A stretch of DNA of 5,969 nt, from contig VGBQ01000153.1 in the NCBI GenBank assembly GCA_016870425.1, forward strand, positions 1-5,969, in the 5' to 3' direction. Both the position numbers and the translations under genes were made by a program. Positions 1 to 4,914 of this stretch are shown one piece after another. Position 1 is the first letter of the stretch; the number at the start of each line of letters is the position of its first letter. Origin of the DNA: Actinomycetota bacterium (GTDB taxonomy: Bacteria; Actinomycetota; Actinomycetes; S36-B12). Under the pieces are notes generated by a model. It did not search any database, was not told the DNA's origin, and was given only the letters and a program-made list of their open reading frames with translations.

Positions 1-374
1 GTCAATTCCTCGAGTGCTGTCGAGGCGTTGTCGTAGAACGCCTCGAGCATGGCCCAGTCACCCGGGTCGATGCCGAGGTGAGGGTCGGTCGGGTCGTAGG
101 CGTCGGGGAACGACAGTCGGGCGAGGTAGCGCAGGGCATCGTCCTTGGGATCGGCCATGCCGGCCTCGCGCATGAGGCGGTGATTGGGGGCCCAGATCCA
201 GGTGCCGGACCGCGCCGTCGTGCCACCGATCTGCGGCTGCTTCTCCAGCATGAGGACGGACAGCCCGCGCCGACGGGCGGTGATGGCAGCGGTATAGCCG
301 GCTGCCCCCGCGCCCACCACGATGAGGTCGGCCTTGGCGAAGGTCGGGGTGCTCTCCCACGCAGAGAGGGTCAT
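1..374 (-). CDS. FAD-dependent oxidoreductase, FAD_binding_2 / 3-ketosteroid dehydrogenase-like (N-terminal part, truncated by window edge)
   Basis: The leftward reading frame starts with ATG at 374-372 and runs off the left edge after 124 codons. A GAGGAG ribosome site (385-380) lies 5 bases before the ATG. Residues 16-45 form a classic dinucleotide-binding beta-alpha-beta unit: hydrophobic DLIVV, the glycine motif GAGAAG (21-26), and an acidic residue closing the second strand in LMLEK (E44). It is followed by IGGTTARSG (49-57) and WIWAPN (59-64), a pattern typical of flavoproteins of the fumarate reductase / 3-ketosteroid-delta1-dehydrogenase superfamily. Such enzymes, usually about 500-570 residues, insert or remove a C=C bond next to a carbonyl or carboxyl group with bound FAD. 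The substrate-binding region is outside the window, so the substrate cannot be told; a steroid is not implied. The gene diverges from the hydrolase gene across a large palindrome and is probably under the same GntR regulator. Confidence 0.87.
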   Translation of the reverse strand, partial: MTLSAWESTPTFAKADLIVVGAGAAGYTAAITARRRGLSVLMLEKQPQIGGTTARSGTWIWAPNHRLMREAGMADPKDDALRYLARLSFPDAYDPTDPHLGIDPGDWAMLEAFYDNASTALEEL

Positions 375-398
375 GGCCACTCCTCAGGATCGGACCCC

Positions 399-436
399 GC
401 GACCGTATCAGATCAAATATGATCTGATACGGTCGC
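399..436. promoter_or_regulatory. 38-bp near-perfect palindrome, probable GntR-family operator in the divergent promoter region (copy 1)
   Basis: Arms at 399-415 (GCGACCGTATCAGATCA) and 420-436 are exact reverse complements, and the central AATA leaves a single mismatched pair. The site sits between the ribosome sites of the leftward FAD oxidoreductase gene and the rightward hydrolase gene, so one bound dimer could control both. Its core, ATCAGATC-6 bases-GATCTGAT (407-428), recurs at 2062-2083. A -10-like TATGAT on the + strand (418-423) lies inside the palindrome, so binding would block RNA polymerase; no convincing -35 element is visible at the usual distance. Assignment to the GntR protein encoded at 1421-2077 is inferred from proximity and from the preference of that family for palindromic operators. 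Folded in RNA it could also form a strong hairpin, but its place between divergent starts and its second copy favour a DNA operator. Confidence 0.8.
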
Positions 437-468
437 CAACTCCGCCCAGGCTCATCCGGGAGGCCCCG

Positions 469-1344
469 ATGCACGACCACCTCACGCTGGAGACCGGCGC
501 GCGACTCGACTTCTTCGTCAAGGGTGACGGGGATGCCTTGCTCATCTATCACCACGGCACCCCTGCGGCGGGCTCCATCCCCCTCGAGATCTCCGTCCCG
601 GCCGCGGCCCACGGCATGGTCGTCGCGGGGCTCGCGCGCCCCGGCTACGGGGGGTCGACGCGCGAGCCCGGGCGGTCCGTCGCGGACGTCGTGCCACTCG
701 CGGCGGCACTCGCTGACCATCTCGGGCACGAGCGCTTCGTCACCGTCGGCTGGTCCAGTGGCGGTCCGCATGCCGTCGCCTGCGCTGCACTGCTCCCCGA
801 TCGGTGCATGGGCGCGATGAGCCTCGCCGGCAACGCGCCGTTCGACGCCGATGGATTTGACCCACTGGCCGGCATGGACGAGATCGGGATCGCGGAGTTC
901 AGCGCGGCCGCCAATGATCCGGCAGCACTGGAGGCCATCATCTCCCAGGCGGCCGCCGAACAGCGGGTGGTGACGAGCGCCCAGCTCTTAGAGATGGCGC
1001 CGACCCTGCTGCCCCCCGCTGACCAGGCTCATCTCACTGCAGAGATCGCCGAGGCGATCGCGGAGCAAATTCGTTGGTCGCTCTCCGACGGCTTCTGGGG
1101 CTGGTTCGATGACGACATCGCCGTCACGCGGCCGTGGGGATTCGATCTGCGGTCGGTACGCCGACCCGTCCTGGTGTGGCAGGGCACCGCGGACGGCATG
1201 GTCCCCATCGCCCACGGGCAGTGGCTTGCGGAGCACATCCCCGGGGCGGTGACGCACCTCGTCGAAGGAGAGGGACACCTGTCGATCGGCGGAGTCGCCT
1301 GCGACCCAGGATTCGCCGAGCTCAAGCGGGCAGTGATCACCTAG
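469..1344 (+). CDS. alpha/beta hydrolase
   Basis: This 291-residue protein is a soluble serine hydrolase of the alpha/beta fold. It shows an oxyanion-hole HHG (28-30) followed by TPAAG, then RPGYGGS (57-63), the nucleophile elbow GWSSG with Ser96, an acid in GTADGMVP (Asp242) and the catalytic His270 in GEGHLS. A variable lid lies between about residues 125 and 215. The ATG at 469 is chosen because GGGAGG (458-463) precedes it by 5 bases and the protein then begins with the family's first strand. An in-frame ATG at 322 would add 49 residues but would place the palindrome and the start of the divergent gene inside the coding region. The family includes ester, lactone, C-C bond and amide hydrolases, so the substrate is open; enol-lactone or ester hydrolysis within the local pathway is plausible. 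There is no signal peptide, so it is likely cytoplasmic. Confidence 0.9.
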   Translation: MHDHLTLETGARLDFFVKGDGDALLIYHHGTPAAGSIPLEISVPAAAHGMVVAGLARPGYGGSTREPGRSVADVVPLAAALADHLGHERFVTVGWSSGGPHAVACAALLPDRCMGAMSLAGNAPFDADGFDPLAGMDEIGIAEFSAAANDPAALEAIISQAAAEQRVVTSAQLLEMAPTLLPPADQAHLTAEIAEAIAEQIRWSLSDGFWGWFDDDIAVTRPWGFDLRSVRRPVLVWQGTADGMVPIAHGQWLAEHIPGAVTHLVEGEGHLSIGGVACDPGFAELKRAVIT

Positions 1345-1350
1345 CGCGCA

Positions 1351-1369
1351 GCCCCGGAGCCGCCGGGGC
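1351..1369 (+). terminator. possible GC-rich hairpin after the hydrolase gene
   Basis: GCCCCGG (1351-1357) and CCGGGGC (1363-1369) form a perfect 7-bp stem with a 5-base loop, starting 7 bases after the hydrolase stop codon. There is no T-run afterwards, so it does not match a standard intrinsic terminator. In high-GC actinobacteria such hairpins can still attenuate transcription or protect mRNA 3' ends. It may lower read-through into the GntR gene. Confidence 0.35.
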
Positions 1370-1420
1370 CGGAGTCAGTAGGCTGCGAGCGGCTCAGGGT
1401 CTCAGGGGACGGGTGACACG

Positions 1421-2077
1421 GTGACGACGTCGAAGCAGGAGCGCGTCTACCGCGCCGTGCGCAAGCGGATCGTCGACGGCACCCTGCCGCCGGGATCCAG
1501 GCTCGTTGCCGACGCCCTGGCGCGCGAACTCGACGTCAGCCCCGTCCCCGTGCGCGAGGCGCTGCGGCGACTGGAAGCAGAGGGCTTCGTCGACTACGAA
1601 CTCAACGTCGGCGCCCGGGTGCGCACACTGGACGAGGACTCGTGGTCGGAGACACTCGAGGCGATTGCTGCACTCGACGGATATGTCACCCGACTGGCGC
1701 TGCCCCACATCCGACCCGAGGACCTCAGCCGGGCCCGCGAGGCCAACGAGCGGATGCGTCAGGCGATCCGTGACGCAGGTCCCGAGCAGTTGAAGAGGGC
1801 CAACCAGGAGGTCCACGCGGCCCTCACGGCCCGCTGCCCCAATGCCTATCTGCGCGACCTGCTGGCCTCGTCCTGGACACGGCTCTACATGTCGCAGCAC
1901 GGCTCGGTCTTCCTCTACCACCCGGAGACAGCCCAGCAGCAGGTCGATGACCATGCGCGCATCATCGGGCTCATCGCAGACGGCCGTGACCCCGACGTCG
2001 TCGAGCAGGCCCTGCGGCAGCACACACTGGGTCTCGTCCACGTGATGAGGTCCCCGAGCGCATCAGATCCGATATGA
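1421..2077 (+). CDS. GntR-family transcriptional regulator with FCD effector domain
   Basis: The 218-residue protein has an N-terminal GntR winged helix-turn-helix (about 5-70): ERVYRAVRKRIVDGTLPPGS, then LARELDVSPVPVREALRRL, where SPVPVREALRRL (40-51) is the recognition helix. A helical FCD ligand domain follows (about 75-210). Histidines at 132, 178 and 201 stand in the order and context of the metal-binding histidines of FCD proteins, which commonly bind carboxylic or amino acids through the metal. The length fits the FadR/VanR-like group. Start is GTG 1421; the nearest purine-rich stretch (AGGGGA, 1404-1409) is 11 bases away, so translation may be weak, but no better in-frame start keeps the DNA-binding domain whole. 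It lies 76 bases after the hydrolase gene on the same strand. The second palindrome overlaps its stop codon, and the first precedes the hydrolase gene, which would also place the regulator under its own control if the two genes are co-transcribed. The effector is unknown. Confidence 0.93.
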   Translation: MTTSKQERVYRAVRKRIVDGTLPPGSRLVADALARELDVSPVPVREALRRLEAEGFVDYELNVGARVRTLDEDSWSETLEAIAALDGYVTRLALPHIRPEDLSRAREANERMRQAIRDAGPEQLKRANQEVHAALTARCPNAYLRDLLASSWTRLYMSQHGSVFLYHPETAQQQVDDHARIIGLIADGRDPDVVEQALRQHTLGLVHVMRSPSASDPI

Positions 2078-2084
2078 TCTGATG
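2061..2084. promoter_or_regulatory. palindromic operator, copy 2, overlapping the GntR stop codon and preceding the EthD gene
   Basis: CATCAGATC (2061-2069) and GATCTGATG (2076-2084) are exact reverse complements around CGATAT; the flanking bases 2060 and 2085 also pair. Positions 2062-2083 match 407-428 at 20 of 22 bases, the only differences being two bases in the central spacer. The site covers the last codons and TGA of the GntR gene and ends 22 bases before the GTG of the EthD gene. As in copy 1, a -10-like TATGAT (2073-2078) sits in the same place inside the palindrome. This suggests a separate, repressible promoter for the downstream operon. Recognition by the neighbouring GntR protein is inferred. 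Confidence 0.78.
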
Positions 2085-2106
2085 CCCGCGACCCCGGAGG
2101 CTCCTC

Positions 2107-2451
2107 GTGACCAAGATCGTCTGGCTCCTGAAGAAGTCCGACCACCTCACCACTGAGGAATTCCAGGATTGGTGGCTCAACTCCCACGTGCCCCACGCCC
2201 GCAAGGCACCCGGCCTGAAGCGCTACGTCATCAACTTCGCCCGTCCGGTCGACGACCTGGCGGGGCGCCCCACGTCCCCCTGCGACTGGGACGGAGTCGC
2301 CGAGCAGTGGTTCGACGACGACGACGCGCTCAATGCGGCCTACTCCCGGCCCGTCTCGGGCGATATCCGGGCAGACACCATGGCCCACGTGTCACGCCTC
2401 GAGCGGATCATCGTCCGCGAAATCGAAATTGAGCCCACCCCAGATTCGTAA
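2107..2451 (+). CDS. EthD-domain protein (dimeric alpha+beta barrel)
   Basis: This small protein (114 residues) matches the EthD family. It has an opening strand KIVWLLKK, then LTTEEFQDWWLNSHVPHARKAPGLKRY containing the family hallmark of H27-x-P-H30 and PGL(K/R)RY (35-40), and a later acidic segment WFDDDDALNAAYSRP (68-82) before the last helix and strand. EthD proteins form ferredoxin-like dimers; members occur in ether degradation clusters with no proven catalytic role, or act as small isomerases, cyclases or decarboxylases on polyketide-like compounds. His27 and His30 are possible active-site residues here. GTG 2107 is chosen because GGAGG (2096-2100) lies 6 bases upstream. It is the first gene after operator copy 2 and probably the first of the operon that follows. 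Its role in the pathway cannot be decided from sequence. Confidence 0.85.
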   Translation: MTKIVWLLKKSDHLTTEEFQDWWLNSHVPHARKAPGLKRYVINFARPVDDLAGRPTSPCDWDGVAEQWFDDDDALNAAYSRPVSGDIRADTMAHVSRLERIIVREIEIEPTPDS

Positions 2452-2488
2452 CTTTGTTATGCTCCTGAGGACGGACCATCCGGGCCCC

Positions 2489-2493
2489 AGGAG
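2489..2493 (+). promoter_or_regulatory. ribosome binding site deciding the dehydrogenase start
   Basis: AGGAG lies 8 bases before ATG 2502 but only 2 bases before the in-frame ATG 2496. The spacing favours the second ATG, giving a protein that begins MSPLEAIAAL. Confidence 0.6.
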
Positions 2494-2501
2494 CGATGAG
2501 C

Positions 2502-3548
2502 ATGTCCCCACTCGAGGCGATCGCCGCGCTCGGGCATGAGGAGATCCTCTTCCGTCAGGACTCGTCGAGCGGCTACCGGGCGATCATTGCCCTGCACTCC
2601 ACGGCCCTCGGGCCCGCCACGGGCGGCACGCGACTGTGGCCCTACTCCTCCACCTCGGATGCACTGGTCGATGCACTGCGCCTGTCGCGCGGCATGACCT
2701 ACAAGAACGCGATCGCAGGCCTCGCGCTCGGTGGTGGCAAGGCGGTGATCCTCGCTCCCCCGGAGCCCTTCGATCGCGAGCAGCTCTTCCTCGCCCACGG
2801 TCGCGCCGTGCAGAGCCTTGGCGGTCGCTTCATCACCGCCGAGGACGTCGGCACGACCCCGGCCGACTTCATGGTCGCTGCGCGCGAGACCGAGTGGGTT
2901 GCCGGATTCGACGGCCGCGGCGGCGATCCGTCGCCGTGGACCGCGCGCGGAGTCATGGCCGGCCTGGTCGCGGCGACCGAGCACCGGTGGGGCAACCCCG
3001 CGCTGGAGGGTCGTGTCGTCGCCCTGCAGGGATGCGGCAATGTCGGTGATGCACTCGCGCGCCAGCTCTCCGAGGCAGGCGCCGCTCTCGTCGTCACGGA
3101 CCGAGACGCGGCCCGGGCGGAGAGACTCGCGGACGAGATCGGGGCAACCGTCGTCGCACCCGAGGCCATCTATGACGTCGAGGCCGACATCTTCTCCCCC
3201 TGCGCCCTCGGCTCGATCCTCGACGACTCCACGATCGCCCGCCTGCGCGTCGACGTCATCGCCGGCGCCGCCAACAACCAGCTCGCGGAGGATCGCCACG
3301 CCGAGGCGCTCTCCGCCCGCGACATCGTCTACGCCCCCGACTTCGTGATCAACGCCGGTGGCGTGATCTCCGGGAGCGTCGCCCTGCTCAATGAGACGCA
3401 GGACGACATGGTCCGACGCGTGGACGGCATCCACGACACGACCCGAGAAGTGCTCGACCACGCTGCGCGCGAGCGCATCACGACCTTGCGCGCCGCCGAA
3501 CGACGCGCTGAGATGGCCCTGGCACACGCACGGAAGGACGACCGATGA
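2502..3548 (+). CDS. NAD-dependent amino acid dehydrogenase, Leu/Phe/Val dehydrogenase family
   Basis: The family carries out reversible oxidative deamination of an L-amino acid to its 2-oxo acid and ammonia with NAD+. Numbering from ATG 2502 (348 residues), the catalytic set is present: Lys68 in MTYKNAIAGL, Lys80 in GGGKAVI and Asp115 in AEDVGT, the same numbers as I recall for Bacillus leucine dehydrogenases. The substrate domain also shows LGPATGGTRLW (36-46). The Rossmann domain has GCGNVG (177-182) and an Asp (200) ending the second strand, as expected for NAD preference. GAANNQL (255-261) and PDFVINAGGVI (279-289) complete the signature. Two pocket positions look altered: Thr40 where leucine dehydrogenase has Leu, and Gly291 near the usual Val294. 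The length is slightly below the usual 355-370. The start at 2496 is possible but badly spaced from AGGAG. The stop overlaps the next start (ATGA), so the two are translationally coupled. Which amino acid is used is not determined. Confidence 0.93.
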   Translation: MSPLEAIAALGHEEILFRQDSSSGYRAIIALHSTALGPATGGTRLWPYSSTSDALVDALRLSRGMTYKNAIAGLALGGGKAVILAPPEPFDREQLFLAHGRAVQSLGGRFITAEDVGTTPADFMVAARETEWVAGFDGRGGDPSPWTARGVMAGLVAATEHRWGNPALEGRVVALQGCGNVGDALARQLSEAGAALVVTDRDAARAERLADEIGATVVAPEAIYDVEADIFSPCALGSILDDSTIARLRVDVIAGAANNQLAEDRHAEALSARDIVYAPDFVINAGGVISGSVALLNETQDDMVRRVDGIHDTTREVLDHAARERITTLRAAERRAEMALAHARKDDR

Positions 3549-4888
3549 CCCGACACGACCGCACCTGGACCACGCAGCCCGAGGCCGCGGCACTGGTCGC
3601 CGCAACCCTCGACGGCGCCCTCGCGGCGGTGCCCCAGGCCCAGGCCCTGGCGACACGGCTGCGCGACGACATCGGCGTGCGCCTCATGGACATCCTCGAC
3701 TACATCTCGCTGCCTGACGGGTCCGATGTGAGCGCCTTCGTCGGCGCGGGCTGGGAGCCCGACGCTGGGGACCCGACCATCCTGCGCAATCCCACGGGAC
3801 TCTTCCCGGTCGTGCTGACTCGCGGACGCGGCACGGTCATCGGCTTCAAGGTCGAGTACGCGCATGAGTTCGCCGCTGCCCAGGGCCTGACCACCCCGAT
3901 CGAGGGCGCGATGCACGCTCCCTTCCGGCGGGTGCGCTTCGCCGAGGCCGATGGCGTCGCCTTCGACGCCATCGAGCGCCGTGGCTCCCGCGGCTTCGAG
4001 CCCGACGACCCCTCGGCCGCCACGCTTCGGGCGGCGCAACTCCACCTGCAGACGTTCCGCACCCGCCGACGTGCATTCGACAGCGTCGGCGCCGCCTATG
4101 ACGCGACCGACGCCATGGTGGCCGCGGCCGTAGCCGACCTCGGCCAGGACTGGGCGTGCTGGCTATGGCTGCGCGCCGAGCGCGAGTACTGGGAGTCGCG
4201 CAACGCGGTCGGGCGCCTGCAGAAGGCCCGCCAGGATGCCCACGGCATCGGCTGGGCCAACCAGGACCACCACACCTATGACAGCTCCCGCGAGTGGTTC
4301 CACCGCTGCGTCGGCGTGCTCGAAGCGCTGGGCTTCGAGTGCCGCGAGCTCTTCTACGCCGGAGACGCCGCGGGCTGGGGCTCGCAGATCCTTGAGCAGC
4401 CGGCCATCGGCAGCGTGATCTTCGCCGACATCGACCTCGCGCCCGACGAGCTCGATATCGACTTCGCCCACATGCAGCTCGAGCCACTGCCCTTCCTGCG
4501 CCGCGCGGGCCTGTGGTGCGGACTGCACGGGGAGTCCATGCTCGAGGCGGGCATCAACCACCTCGAGTGCATGTACGACCACGTGCAGCTCGCCCGCCAG
4601 CTCGAGGGCGAGGGTGTGAGCTTCATGCAGCCGTTCTCGGACTTCCCGCACCTCTACCAGGCGCTCAGCGTGGGCGAGTGGTGGGCGGTGGACCCTGCCC
4701 GTGTCGACGCACTCGAGCGGGCCGGCTACATCACCGCCGAGGCAGCAGAGGACTTCCGGCTCTACGGCTCCATTGGATCGCACCTGGAGAACCTGGAGCG
4801 CAATGACGGCTTCAAGGGCTTCAATCAGCCGGGCATCGACGGGGTGCTGCGCGTCCTCGATCCGCGCAAGAACCTCGTCGGCGCCTGA
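3545..4888 (+). CDS. 447-residue protein of unknown function, possible VOC-like metalloenzyme
   Basis: I do not recognise a characterised family. The ATG overlaps the dehydrogenase TGA by 4 bases, and AAGGA (3534-3538) is 6 bases upstream, so it is surely translated with its neighbour. There is no signal peptide or membrane segment. Residues 1-45 are helical and Ala-rich; 75-135 contain ILRNPTGLFPVVLTR and GFKVEYAHEF; 155-230 are helical with many Arg and Trp. Residues 240-300 (NQDHHTYDSSREWF, then ALGFECRELFYAG, WGSQILEQ, GSVIFADIDL) read as a beta-alpha-beta-beta-beta unit like a vicinal oxygen chelate (VOC) module. A second such unit may begin at GINHLECMYDHVQLARQLE (336-354). His242, His243, Glu283, His339 and Glu341 are candidate metal ligands. 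Function is open: the context suggests an enzyme acting on the same substrate as the dehydrogenase and the racemase-like protein. The coding call is firm; the fold is a hypothesis. Confidence 0.85.
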   Translation: MTRHDRTWTTQPEAAALVAATLDGALAAVPQAQALATRLRDDIGVRLMDILDYISLPDGSDVSAFVGAGWEPDAGDPTILRNPTGLFPVVLTRGRGTVIGFKVEYAHEFAAAQGLTTPIEGAMHAPFRRVRFAEADGVAFDAIERRGSRGFEPDDPSAATLRAAQLHLQTFRTRRRAFDSVGAAYDATDAMVAAAVADLGQDWACWLWLRAEREYWESRNAVGRLQKARQDAHGIGWANQDHHTYDSSREWFHRCVGVLEALGFECRELFYAGDAAGWGSQILEQPAIGSVIFADIDLAPDELDIDFAHMQLEPLPFLRRAGLWCGLHGESMLEAGINHLECMYDHVQLARQLEGEGVSFMQPFSDFPHLYQALSVGEWWAVDPARVDALERAGYITAEAAEDFRLYGSIGSHLENLERNDGFKGFNQPGIDGVLRVLDPRKNLVGA

Positions 4889-4914
4889 GCTCGGGCCTTC
4901 GGGTAGGCAGTCGC

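Noticed and set aside
399..436. Reading the large palindrome as a bidirectional terminator.
   Set aside because: It lies between two divergent gene starts, not between converging ends, and its core is repeated before another operon.
322..468. In-frame ATG at 322 that would add 49 residues to the alpha/beta hydrolase.
   Set aside because: The extension crosses the 38-bp palindrome and the start of the divergent FAD oxidoreductase gene, and GGGAGG with correct spacing marks ATG 469.
58..771. Leftward open frame of 237 codons spanning the divergent region.
   Set aside because: It runs through the palindrome and both real gene starts, and its product is Arg/Pro-rich without family features. The real leftward gene is in another frame (374 to 1).
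2457..3656. Antisense open frame of 399 codons opposite the dehydrogenase gene.
   Set aside because: It is the shadow expected from high-GC codon use. The product is low-complexity, rich in Gly/Arg, with no motif, while the + strand encodes a complete known enzyme.
4889..4914. Short GC-rich gap with a possible hairpin (CTCGGGCCTTCGGG) between the unknown gene and the racemase-like gene.
   Set aside because: The pairing is poor and the next ribosome site follows at once, so there is no support for a terminator.
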